From a virus: DNA of 28,687 nucleotides. Positions 8,101-16,078 of the stretch are shown here, piece by piece. The notes below the pieces were generated by a model. The model had not been told where the DNA came from and did not search any database. It saw nothing but the letters and a program-made list of their open reading frames with translations. The stretch spans positions 1 to 28,687 of the IMG/VR virus record IMGVR_UViG_3300042460_000058. The stretch is one strand, 5' to 3'. Position numbers and translations under genes: made by a program. Position 1 is the stretch's first letter; the number at the start of each line of letters is the position of its first letter.

Positions 8101-10743
8101 GCTACAGACACTGGATCAGGCACAAAGCCAGCAGACCCATATGCAGATTTACTAAAGAGACTTAAAGAGGTTCGCCTTGCATCTATAAATGCAGAGGGTG
8201 GAATTAAGGCTTTAAATAAAGCACTTCTAGCAGCAAAGAAGGGCGGTATTGGAGATGCATACAAGGGCATTAAAGAACAAATGCAGGATAAGGGCAAGAA
8301 CTCTCAGTACATGGACTTCATTATGGGTCTTGATCCAAAAGAGCAAGCAAAGTTTATGCGTACCGCCAAGGCTGGAACTGGGAAAAATAAAGGCAAGGCT
8401 ATTGATCCATTTACTGGTAAGGTCATTAAGGATGGAAAAGTTGGAGATGTTGTATTTAGCAAGAATGCACAACAGGTAGAGGCTGGACTCAATAAAGCAA
8501 TTACTGGAGATTTTATTGTTGCACAAAAAGCAGTTCTTAAGAATTTAAATGAACAAGAAATTGTAACAAAGAAGTTGGCTGCGCTTGGAATGTCTAACTC
8601 TGAAATTCAGCAGGTACTTTCAGATGAAGCAATGACAACAGTTATTGCCACAGGCAAGATTACAGACAAAGAGTTAGCAACAAACATTGCACTAGAAAAG
8701 CAAAGAGTTGCACGAGAAAAGATTAATGAATTAATTAATGTTGGAAAGACTGCTATTGAAGAACAAAGTAATAATACAAAGATTCCAGCAGTACTAGAAT
8801 TCTTTGCTAAGAATGGCCCAGCCATGTCTCCAAAGGCATTAAACTCATTAATCTCAGATCCAAAATCTCTTGCAGGCGCCATCGCAGCAATGGAAACTTA
8901 TGGAACAGATGCAGAAAAAGCCAAGGAGCAAGTTGAGGCCATTGCGAAGGGCTTAGAGGCAGTTCAAGCAAATTCAACAATTAAGATTGCACTTGAATAT
9001 GCAAATTCTGATTTAAAGGGCAAGGCTACAAAGGGTCTTGAGGCTGCACAAAAGATTATGAATGTTAGAAAAACTGCATACTCTAACATGTCAATAAACG
9101 AATTACGCAAGGCTCAGACATCAGACAACACTGCTCTTGGTGGAAAGGCTTCTTGGAATGTTGGAGAAGCAGGATACCAGGCAGCGGTAAAGAATGGTGT
9201 AGACCCATCTGCAGGAATGATGGGCAAGTCATTGGCAAGTATTCAAAAGCAACGTGCATCACTAGCACAAGCAATTGGCGTTGCAACAGCAAAGACTACA
9301 GCCCTTGAATCACAACTTACAACTGCCCAAAATAAACTTTCTAAAGACTTAGAGACAAACGCTAAAAAGTATGAAAGTCTAATTAAGTCACAAGAGTCAA
9401 TCATTAAAACAAAGCAAGACTTCATTAAGAAGAATTTTGAAGATCCAGCAAAGGCTCTTGGTGTCGAGTCTAATAAAATTTCAAACGACTTATCGATTAT
9501 GGCTCACTCTGCTGATGAGATTAATAAGAAGTATGACGCTCAAGCCGAAGCCCTTGCAAACGTACAGCGTATTAATGAAAATATTATTCGCCAACAACAG
9601 CAACAGTTGGGCTTAGCAGACGCATTGTCATCTGGAGATATAGCAGCAGCAGCAAAGGCTGCTCAGGATATGAGAGCAGCAGATGCGTCCAATTACGCAG
9701 GCGGAGTTTCATCTGCAATGGATCAGTCACGCAACAATGAGATAAAAAATCTAAAAAATGATTCTGGACAAAGTCAAGAGCAGTTACAAGAAAGACAGTA
9801 CCAAATTTCTCAAGAACTCTTCAAGTTAGAAACAGATCCAGCAAGGCTTGCTGCAGAGAAGGCAATAGAAGAAGCGCAGGCTCAGATAGTCGTATATCAA
9901 GAAGCCCAAGTCGCAGCAGCCGAAAAACTACAATCTGACTTTGATACAATAAACGCAACAATACAAACTCAACTTGCTGATCAAAAAACTATTCTTGATA
10001 CATTAATGCAACAGGATGCACAACTTGCTTTAGAGGAAATATCTGCTCAAGCAGTTGTAGATCAGATCATGGCTTTAGATGATAGTTCTGGGCACACACT
10101 TGAAATGTGGGAAGAGATAGTTGCAAAGATGGAAGAAGGCGAGCCACTATCCGAAGCCTATGCAGTTGCTATGGAGGCAGCAGCAGATTCAGCGCTAAAC
10201 AATAAAAATAGTTGGGCTTCAGTTCTTGACACTATGAATAAGATTCCTAAGAGTCTATACACAAAGCATGTGTATGACGAAATTCACAATATTACAAACT
10301 ATATCACCAACTATGTAACAACTGTTGCAGTTGCTGCAAAGACTGGTGGTAAGTCAGATGGAGGAACTGCAGACTCAAATACAGGAAGTGCAAATACAAG
10401 CAAGACAGCAGGAGGAAAGTGGGCTCCATATGCTATGGCTTCGGGCGGAATGGTTCCAAGATACTTTGCACAGGGTGGATTTAATATGATTCCAATTGGA
10501 ACTGATACAATTCCTGCAATGTTAAGTCCTGGAGAGTTTGTTGTAAGTAAGTTTGCGGTAGATAACTTTGGAGTAGATAAACTTAGGTCTATAAATACTG
10601 GCAATACAGACCTTGGCTCAGTGTATAATTATAACCTAAGCGTTAATGTTAAGTCTGATGCAAATCCAAACGATATAGCCCAGACAATCATTGAACAAAT
10701 TAGGCAAGTAGACAATCAACGAATTAGGAGCAACAGACTATAA
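2164..10743 (+). CDS. Tail tape measure protein
   Basis: A 2859-residue protein that sets tail length, fills the tube and probably helps DNA entry. It starts at GTG 2164 after AGAGGTGG; an ATG at 2157 reads only four codons. Residues ~220-490 look like the TP901-type tape measure domain (MAADAAAAGYAG, GGINASEGANALKSG, MFGKFQFARL). A hydrophobic stretch at ~552-577 could span a membrane, and a second glycine/alanine-rich one covers ~1331-1398. A DKVPAMLEPGETVVSK motif at 698-713 recurs as DTIPAMLSPGEFVVSK at 2781-2796. An SPSK...GDGLSQGL motif at 1086-1106 is common in tape measure proteins. Residues ~2410-2680 are strongly coiled-coil, with a QQQQQ run. At ~0.15 nm per residue the tail would be roughly 0.4 micrometres if nothing is cleaved off (inference). 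Confidence 0.95.
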   Translation: MSDVNANIGIHFDTATALSELRRLQAGLSKFNQSLTQGNIAAENAQKGLNSQLIQSINQTGKFIASQKDVHTSTAAFTSALEKNQLSLKQYFRYTAAATSLNSNVLKNFFAQEKEILQRASKDRVKTLQSQYVQLTNANGQLVKTLQVMPKHLQMTNGAYTDYATRVQMAAQRQQFLNQLLKQGSTQLLNFGKNTQWAGRQLMVGLTIPLTMLGSFAAKTFREMEEATVKFQRVYGDMATSVAETDKAVDGIKRLAGEFTKYGVAVKDTMNMAADAAAAGYAGAALTAQVTQATRLAVLGQVDQQQALETTISLQNAFGISSEQLATKINFLNAVENQTVLSIEDLTIAIPKAAPVIKQLGGSVEDLAFFLTAMKEGGINASEGANALKSGLASMINPSKKAAEMLAGLGINIKGIVNNNAGDIKGTVVGFARALDTLDPLNRARAIEQMFGKFQFARLSTLFQNITKDGSQASRALGLAGASMEELAILAERETSKIENATGKKFQKAIEDMKVQLMPLGKAFLEAATPIVKFVGDILAKFNNLSDGTKKIITTIVGVVGGLAPVALMAFGLLANGTANVIKFFAMLRGGMAKLNGQSNVLGAGFDYMTQQQIESLAQSNALHTSHQKLIETFNVEAGAANALAAAYGNAASQARALAMSSPGLFNAAPGAMGATSGLAPRKYAEGVFSVPGTGTGDKVPAMLEPGETVVSKENTDKYGPLLRAIGNDSVPGYATGRDGIGADGSNISFGGRSYAIPNRATPQSANLALISELSKFSKDIEGVSRVLQRLEDEARAAGDGFKKLSGETLKNILEQEGVARNRPKGTSATTFNGENLVFAHGQAPGAPIRDPQELQRLADLATSKTSGVGKHLQSSADAARAGDPNGYVRQFSNFGFMLPEKANKGQMSPTDLASRFSGEDMSITMAPMYDQYARSMGMSLQEALNDPAIASQMHADMQVFAGRISSEVSKIPTEFVNDPEFYAAVEQAQSQLGDSVSGMMKQAIADAKSTSVVGTFGGAENRGSEGQRISLAAKETALRSELGASSSVKPYRKRNPEFVKASTEISDALDKDLTRAEKEIAKTASPSKRTKKLGQDIGDGLSQGLASKTKDVSAQSDKLKNAAKIDTDNKEFYDDIDTPDMRDQRQVLKSLDRRRRSGKGSISSGSSSDRIDKSSATLTLEVDKLSKATGDSLEAQRRHQDNIVTASDLAEATANSSQQIANAADQTANAQQTSSMLADQISKKDREILAEKERELAALRAKISSSASQSQNLDNRLTKEQALKEASGYAREDGKVFIDPGTGDPMDKKTYNKMKRGMRREKVGKFSGKAAGGLGMATMVAGTMGAPPAVTGALGAASTVASIAPALAGMGPVGWAVAGLAAVGGGAYLLNKHFEGAAIATAKFVTATSATSDLMKKIGQETGLVGASEIMNKRRGDGLLSGYNEAARKGTMEGEKFMGSATGKELTATYTKNANENGSEVAAQQFAMQLAAAVADGTMSADLASQTAYQLGVNLKDSSISMKVDGQLRNLIGANGEDLTRDPLTVRTRLAVVAGGRSDQVVQGLNEALAKGNSGRTEAAQLAASGANAIEMAQMQADGMARYYEDQVKSLTAQRAATTNKERQLELDNQIKAVQDQQIAGMEKMNRLVAAQVLRQEGYLRDEIIGDYTGTAKEDAFFDASKADVKAKYKGTAYEASAQRVLNLGARADEDKSFGSVAAGRVFEGKIQMLMASGQMNPQQVETMMKIFNGNLASMDVALNVGIKKQGATKVAELTSLLSGMKNKTTAQNIVVNMVRKSPAEFDRVGKALALLSASDGLEIDMSAYIDTVGLPGLEKLAAKLDLIEAMKSPIEKQAIIDFGKDTGTNMQGIIDNWTYFSNLKDPVQKEAIQTYTALHNTLISFENEDARRAWAAKLAEQEALGFGAKGSKEYTTAYTTKFNTLTSGTLNDPAAAAKTANAMVVAKYGVDPVVASKAAGKATDTGSGTKPADPYADLLKRLKEVRLASINAEGGIKALNKALLAAKKGGIGDAYKGIKEQMQDKGKNSQYMDFIMGLDPKEQAKFMRTAKAGTGKNKGKAIDPFTGKVIKDGKVGDVVFSKNAQQVEAGLNKAITGDFIVAQKAVLKNLNEQEIVTKKLAALGMSNSEIQQVLSDEAMTTVIATGKITDKELATNIALEKQRVAREKINELINVGKTAIEEQSNNTKIPAVLEFFAKNGPAMSPKALNSLISDPKSLAGAIAAMETYGTDAEKAKEQVEAIAKGLEAVQANSTIKIALEYANSDLKGKATKGLEAAQKIMNVRKTAYSNMSINELRKAQTSDNTALGGKASWNVGEAGYQAAVKNGVDPSAGMMGKSLASIQKQRASLAQAIGVATAKTTALESQLTTAQNKLSKDLETNAKKYESLIKSQESIIKTKQDFIKKNFEDPAKALGVESNKISNDLSIMAHSADEINKKYDAQAEALANVQRINENIIRQQQQQLGLADALSSGDIAAAAKAAQDMRAADASNYAGGVSSAMDQSRNNEIKNLKNDSGQSQEQLQERQYQISQELFKLETDPARLAAEKAIEEAQAQIVVYQEAQVAAAEKLQSDFDTINATIQTQLADQKTILDTLMQQDAQLALEEISAQAVVDQIMALDDSSGHTLEMWEEIVAKMEEGEPLSEAYAVAMEAAADSALNNKNSWASVLDTMNKIPKSLYTKHVYDEIHNITNYITNYVTTVAVAAKTGGKSDGGTADSNTGSANTSKTAGGKWAPYAMASGGMVPRYFAQGGFNMIPIGTDTIPAMLSPGEFVVSKFAVDNFGVDKLRSINTGNTDLGSVYNYNLSVNVKSDANPNDIAQTIIEQIRQVDNQRIRSNRL

Positions 10744-11363
10744 TGGCAACCGCATCGTATATGTCAGGACGCAAAAAGTGGGGAAGGCCCCAAGCGTTGC
10801 TTTGGTCTGAAAATTCGGGGAAGTTAGACAATGGACTGTACGTGCCAAACGGATTAGAAAAGGGTGCAACAGCAACAACAGATACCTTAGTCAATCAATT
10901 CATTGTGCTATCAGATCACGGAAGAGCCCCTATTGATATATCAACAGAAAGAATTGAGAAGCGTGAAAGAACTGTAAATGGTAAATCAAGATCTTATCAT
11001 ATTGCAGACAAGAATAAGTTTACTGTCTCGTGGACAGGACTTCCATCAAGAGCATTTTCAGATGCCCCAGAGTTTTCCGTAATGGGAAAAAAGACTAGCG
11101 CTGGCATTGGGTTTACTGTAGATGGTGGAGCAGGTGGAGTAGAACTGTTAGACTGGTATGAAAACCATAAAGGTTCTTTTTGGATGTTTTTGTCTTACGA
11201 CAAATACAATACGTTTGGATCTGACTCAGAGGCTAAAATGCACTTGCAGCAATACAACGATATCGTTGAAGTGTATATCTCAAACTTTAATTATAAGGTT
11301 GGAAAACGTGGACAAACACTACATGATTTTTGGGATATTACGGTAACCCTGGAAGAGGCGTAA
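10743..11363 (+). CDS. Minor tail protein in the distal-tail (Dit) position
   Basis: A 206-residue protein whose ATG shares a base with the tape measure stop (TAATG), with AGGAG at 10726-10730. It lies between the tape measure and the hub gene, where siphoviruses encode the distal tail protein that joins tube and tip. The sequence is beta-rich and aromatic, with segments such as KFTVSWTGLPS and a C-terminal DFWDITVTLEEA, compatible with a tube-like or Dit fold. No enzymatic motif is visible. I do not recognise a specific family, so the role rests on position. Coupling to its neighbours by one-base overlaps on both sides suggests fixed-ratio production. Confidence 0.65.
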   Translation: MATASYMSGRKKWGRPQALLWSENSGKLDNGLYVPNGLEKGATATTDTLVNQFIVLSDHGRAPIDISTERIEKRERTVNGKSRSYHIADKNKFTVSWTGLPSRAFSDAPEFSVMGKKTSAGIGFTVDGGAGGVELLDWYENHKGSFWMFLSYDKYNTFGSDSEAKMHLQQYNDIVEVYISNFNYKVGKRGQTLHDFWDITVTLEEA

Positions 11364-14300
11364 TGTTTAACAATGCAGAACTAAACCAGCATCTACTGTC
11401 TTCTTCTGTAGTTCAAACAAACTCTTTAGTTATTGCAGAGTGGAACCTTAACATTCCAACAAACATTAAGCAAATAGGAAACTACAGATACAGACCAACT
11501 GATCAAACATCTACATATAACAACATTGTATCTTCTTTTGACATTAACGACGCTGGCAATCATTATACAGGCGCAACAGATTCAGACATAACTGTTGATG
11601 GTGGGTACACGGATAACAATCTTCCAACTACACTAACAAGAGCAAAAGATAAATTAAAAATGATCTACTCTTTAGAGTCTTGCTTCCAACAGTTTAGGCC
11701 ACGATCTGGGATTAACAAAGCGTCATACCTACCTGGGAGATATCTTCATAGCCAAAATATAAACATGGCACGTAGACCGAGATATTATATGCCTGATAAA
11801 AATGATAAATTCAAATACTGGACTTCTTTAAGGACCGAAGGAAATGCTGAGCACGGAATTTCTTTTCTGTCATCTGGTGGACAGTATGCAATTAATGATT
11901 CAGCACCATATATTGTTTATGAAGAAGAGGTTCCAGCAAACCGTGTAGTCGTTAAATTACAAACGCACTCTGGCAACGTTGACCTTGGGCCATTTTCAAA
12001 TTCAACAGGAACATATTCTGATCCATTATACGGTGATGCTAATAAAAGCGTTCCACTGAGGTGGAAAATTCAGGGGCTAAAAAATAATACCTGGATAGAC
12101 CTAGTATCATTTACAGAAACATCTTTAAGACAAGACGGAACCCCAGTAATAAAGACAGACGGTTACGTTGAGTTAGCCTATGGATTAAAGATACCTAAGA
12201 AATATAGAGATATCTTTATTTATGCAGAAACGTATACCTCTGAAGACTTCTTGCCAGACGAGTCAGTAAATGGATATTCTTATTTTATAAAGCAGTCAGA
12301 TACTGATATTGGCTATTACGTTATATTTATTAATGGAAACAGAGAGACATTTGTTCCAGAGTATGGTTGGTACCTAGAGGAAGACTCTGTTGATAGGCTT
12401 ACAAACTTTGTTACAGATACTACTTCTCCAATCAAATTTACAACCACAACAAATAGCGGATATAAGTACCGTGAGTTTGACTACATTGGTGGACTAAGGA
12501 TTGTTGCACAAACAATGAATAAAGTTGGAGCAACACTAGATCTTATTGAATTATCTCCAAGACTATCTGTAAATGTTTCAGACAAGGTTACTACTCTAAA
12601 CTTAAAGAAGAGTGCCTCAGATTTAGGGTCAAGTGGATTGCCAGTTGGTCAACTGTTAGCCTCAACAGGCACACTGGCCTTATTTGATTTTGATGATGCT
12701 TTTAGTGCTAACAATACAAGCAGCATTATTTCTAAATATATTACCAACCATATACAATTTAAGATTTATGATGTAACTGTAAATTTGAATGGCTATGATT
12801 ACATGGTGCCAATTAAGACAATGTATTGTGAAGGTTTCCCAAAATATGAAATTGCTAACAAGAAACTTACTGTAGAACTTAGAGACCTATTCTTTTACTT
12901 TGAATCACTCACTGCGCCACAAACACTATTTAGGGATGCCAGCCTTAGTTCTGCAGTATCATTTTTACTAGACGCCATTGGATTTTCAAACTATGCATTC
13001 AAGAGAGTTCCTGGAGAGGTAGATCTCATAATCCCATTCTTCTTTATTCCACCAGATAAAAATATTGCAGAAATTTTACAAGATCTTGCAAGATCTACAC
13101 AGACAGCAATGTTTTTTGATGAATACAATAATTTTATCTGTATGAGTAAATCTTATATGATGCCAACAGAAACAGAAAGAGTTTCTGATTTTACTTTATC
13201 AAAAGACCTAAACATCATTGATGTATCTTCAAAGAATAATTTAGTTTATAATAACGGATCTCTTAATTACGAGACAAGATCAATACAAAAAACCTACGGC
13301 TCAATTAAGCAGGCAAGCCTAATTGATTCTGATAAAACGTGGATATACAAGCCCGTTCTTTTGTGGGAAGTAACTGGAACAGAAAATACAAAAACATCTA
13401 CTGGTCAAATAACAAACCAGTCAGACTATACACTTAGCGCAATACCTTTAAATTCAAACCTGTCCGCCACCGTTCCGTATGTAAAAAATAATATAGTTGT
13501 TGATAATGTTATTGACTTTGGAGAAGGGGTTTACTGGATATCTAGGTACAATGGATATTTTTACTCTAATGGAGAAATCATTAAGTATGATGCTGTAGAG
13601 TACAGCATATCGGGACAAGGAAATGTTTGGATATCTAGCACACAAGAATACGCTAATTACTTTTCTAAAATATCATTTAATGGAAAACTTTATCCAACAG
13701 GAAGAGTAAGGATTTACTCTATTCCAAAATATGAAACTTTTCAGGGTGTTCTTAGATTACAGAATGGCGAAGTTGAAGAACATGGACGTGGACAGTTTGG
13801 AACTGAGGTCGTTTCGCATAAAGCAGCCATATCAGATCATTGGCTAAATAGTAGCAACGTAAGAGGTTGCGACATGAATTCAGACTATCTATTTAAAACT
13901 AATTACGGAACAGCAACGGGAGTAATTGCAGCAGCAGGAGTTAACTCTGCCACTGCTCAGAAAAGTGGAAGAACTAATATAATTAAAAACTTCTTATCAA
14001 CAACATTTGTAGATGAAAAAACAATCAACTCAATACGAGCAACTCAGACTGGAACTGTTCAGTCTTCTGCTTTTGTCCTATCTGGCCCAAGTTTTTCTGC
14101 ACAAGAATCACCAATTAACTTTTTATCTTATGTTAAAAAACCACTAACAGATAAGTTCAAACACTTTGGAACAAGAATGAGAATTATTGGAAAGGTTGAA
14201 AGCGGTCTATCTAACTCACAGTCAGCAGTTGGAAATACAACATACTACGTTGTTCCAGGAACTACACCAGATAAAAATATCAATGTGTCAGGAGGATCTG

Positions 14301-15583
14301 GAGGGCTTGCAGTTTTGCTAAACCCAGAAACTAATGTAGGATATTATTTTGAAATCATAGCACTAGGATCAAACAATATCAGTTCTAATTCAAAAGCAAA
14401 TGTAAACAACATTATGTTTTATAAGATAAAAAAAGATTCTTCTAGCAACAAAGCGGTTCCGATCAAACTTTGGGAAGGCTTGGGCAGCATAATTGTAGAC
14501 AATGGATTGTTTACTGGCCAATACAGAATGGCATCTGAACAAAACCCAACAGTCTATGATCTTGCAGTCGAATATATTGACATTGGCAATATTAGAAGAT
14601 TCTACCTATACATAAACGGAGTACTAATAAAGACTGTTGATGATGCATCTCCACTACCAACATACAACAACATGGCTTTATTTACCCGTGGTTCATCAAA
14701 GATAATGTTTGAAAATATATATGCGTTAACAACAAACTATAGTCAAAACACTTCCAACATTCTTGAAACACCAGTTCAGTCTGTATATGGAGACGACTCT
14801 GTAGATGTTCATGAATCATTTAAAAAATATGCTCTAAGCGGTATGATTCAAAACACATACCTTTCAGGCATTGATCCATCACAGCCACCAAAGTATAATA
14901 TATATTTTGAAGAGTTTGGAACAATTATGAGAGAGTGTGCAACATTTAACGTTAAGTATGACAAGGCCTATCCAGCGCTATACGCAAAACTATCTCCAAC
15001 TTTTAACTCACTAAAAACATATTCAGTATCTGGATTTAGGGCTGGGTCATATGGGGCAGAGTTTATGGTATTTAATGCAACAGATACCGCAATCAGTTTG
15101 GACTCATCAAGTGGAAATTATTTAAGAATACAGGGCGTAACCTTTACGCAGCAAAGTGCTAATAAGTTGACAGTCGATGAATTTTTTAATAAGGGCAGTG
15201 ATTTTTCTGATCCACAGTTTACTGGCTCAAGTCTTGTGTCATCTCCGTTTAAAGTAAAGAAGCAATATGAAGGAATCAAGTTAAGCAGAATGCTTCATGG
15301 TAATAAAGATTTTTCTTTAGATGTTCCATATGTTCAATCTTCAGACGAAGCAAACTCTCTTATGTCTTGGCTAACGCAAAGAATTATGAAGCCCAGAAAC
15401 TCTATTGGACTTAAGATCTTTTCATTACCAACAATGCAACTAGGAGATATTGTAAAGATCGATTACTTAGATAACGATATTGATGTCTTAGACTCAAAAA
15501 ATAAAAGATACGTTGTATATAGCATAGACTACACTAGATCTGTATCAGGTCCAGACATGACAGTATACTTGGGGGAAATATAA
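11363..15583 (+). CDS. Baseplate hub / tail tip protein with lectin-like insertion
   Basis: A 1406-residue tail tip protein. I place the start at ATG 11363, which overlaps the previous stop (TAATG) and follows GGAAGAGG; an in-frame ATG 33 bases upstream lies inside the previous gene and lacks a site. Residues ~180-290 look like a galactose-binding-type beta sandwich (EEEVPANRVVVKLQ, WKIQGLKNNTW). Residues ~500-600 resemble the hub core of siphovirus tail-associated proteins (AEILQDLARSTQTAMFFDEY). Residues ~930-1130 look like a concanavalin/LamG jelly roll (GRT-like start, RRFYLYINGVLIKTVDD, KIMFENIYAL). Residues ~1300-1406 return to a hub-like pattern (LMSWLTQRI, MQLGDIVKIDY). It probably closes the tube and contacts the cell surface. 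Domain calls are by pattern only. Confidence 0.75.
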   Translation: MFNNAELNQHLLSSSVVQTNSLVIAEWNLNIPTNIKQIGNYRYRPTDQTSTYNNIVSSFDINDAGNHYTGATDSDITVDGGYTDNNLPTTLTRAKDKLKMIYSLESCFQQFRPRSGINKASYLPGRYLHSQNINMARRPRYYMPDKNDKFKYWTSLRTEGNAEHGISFLSSGGQYAINDSAPYIVYEEEVPANRVVVKLQTHSGNVDLGPFSNSTGTYSDPLYGDANKSVPLRWKIQGLKNNTWIDLVSFTETSLRQDGTPVIKTDGYVELAYGLKIPKKYRDIFIYAETYTSEDFLPDESVNGYSYFIKQSDTDIGYYVIFINGNRETFVPEYGWYLEEDSVDRLTNFVTDTTSPIKFTTTTNSGYKYREFDYIGGLRIVAQTMNKVGATLDLIELSPRLSVNVSDKVTTLNLKKSASDLGSSGLPVGQLLASTGTLALFDFDDAFSANNTSSIISKYITNHIQFKIYDVTVNLNGYDYMVPIKTMYCEGFPKYEIANKKLTVELRDLFFYFESLTAPQTLFRDASLSSAVSFLLDAIGFSNYAFKRVPGEVDLIIPFFFIPPDKNIAEILQDLARSTQTAMFFDEYNNFICMSKSYMMPTETERVSDFTLSKDLNIIDVSSKNNLVYNNGSLNYETRSIQKTYGSIKQASLIDSDKTWIYKPVLLWEVTGTENTKTSTGQITNQSDYTLSAIPLNSNLSATVPYVKNNIVVDNVIDFGEGVYWISRYNGYFYSNGEIIKYDAVEYSISGQGNVWISSTQEYANYFSKISFNGKLYPTGRVRIYSIPKYETFQGVLRLQNGEVEEHGRGQFGTEVVSHKAAISDHWLNSSNVRGCDMNSDYLFKTNYGTATGVIAAAGVNSATAQKSGRTNIIKNFLSTTFVDEKTINSIRATQTGTVQSSAFVLSGPSFSAQESPINFLSYVKKPLTDKFKHFGTRMRIIGKVESGLSNSQSAVGNTTYYVVPGTTPDKNINVSGGSGGLAVLLNPETNVGYYFEIIALGSNNISSNSKANVNNIMFYKIKKDSSSNKAVPIKLWEGLGSIIVDNGLFTGQYRMASEQNPTVYDLAVEYIDIGNIRRFYLYINGVLIKTVDDASPLPTYNNMALFTRGSSKIMFENIYALTTNYSQNTSNILETPVQSVYGDDSVDVHESFKKYALSGMIQNTYLSGIDPSQPPKYNIYFEEFGTIMRECATFNVKYDKAYPALYAKLSPTFNSLKTYSVSGFRAGSYGAEFMVFNATDTAISLDSSSGNYLRIQGVTFTQQSANKLTVDEFFNKGSDFSDPQFTGSSLVSSPFKVKKQYEGIKLSRMLHGNKDFSLDVPYVQSSDEANSLMSWLTQRIMKPRNSIGLKIFSLPTMQLGDIVKIDYLDNDIDVLDSKNKRYVVYSIDYTRSVSGPDMTVYLGEI

Positions 15584-15584
15584 A

Positions 15585-16076
15585 ATGGCAGTAGAAGCAA
15601 CACCAACTACACCTGCATCCAGCAGCGCAGCATCTCAAAGTGCTGTCAAGATACCAACGCCAGACCTAGTTCTTTTTGGCACTGCCCCAATGCCAATTGA
15701 GGTAATGAGTGATCTAATATTTGAAGATATCGGTGGGATAGAGTTACTAAGCCTATCAAGATCAGACATGGTAAATGGACAAGATATCCTGTACTCTCCA
15801 ATCAGGAACTTAAGTAGCATATTCTTTCAGTACAACCCACTAAACCTGATTGCGATGCAAGGAACAATTCAATCAACATTTGATGCTTTCCCCTTAAAGT
15901 TTGAAAAATACGTTCCAGAAAACGGAAATGGTCCAGATGGGGCCATTGTCTATATTGATAGCGCTACGGGAGACCTAGTCATCAATGTTGTCAATTTGGG
16001 TAGTGACGAAAATGTACGTGTTGAAATTCAGGTAAATGGGACCAAGTATAATGCTACAATATATGGGGCGGGATAA
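15585..16076 (+). CDS. Small minor tail protein
   Basis: A 163-residue protein starting two bases after the hub stop, with GGGGGAA at 15571-15577. The first ~22 residues are a Thr/Ser/Ala/Pro-rich flexible arm, then a compact part with LFGTAPMPIEV, PLNLIAMQGT and a beta-rich end (VYIDSATGDLVINVV, RVEIQVNGTKYNATIYGAG). It sits between hub and fibre genes, so it is probably part of the tail tip, perhaps an adaptor for receptor-binding proteins. I do not recognise a family and see no catalytic motif. Confidence 0.6.
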   Translation: MAVEATPTTPASSSAASQSAVKIPTPDLVLFGTAPMPIEVMSDLIFEDIGGIELLSLSRSDMVNGQDILYSPIRNLSSIFFQYNPLNLIAMQGTIQSTFDAFPLKFEKYVPENGNGPDGAIVYIDSATGDLVINVVNLGSDENVRVEIQVNGTKYNATIYGAG

Positions 16077-16078
16077 AT

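Noticed and set aside
10622-10630. TATAAT near the end of the tape measure gene
   Set aside because: It is more than 110 bases from the next start, lacks TGN in place and lies in coding DNA of low complexity; chance is the simpler explanation.
10735-10745. TATAAT overlapping the ATG of the gene at 10743
   Set aside because: The hexamer includes the start codon itself, so it cannot give a transcript carrying that start; the gene has an upstream AGGAG and a coupled TAATG start.
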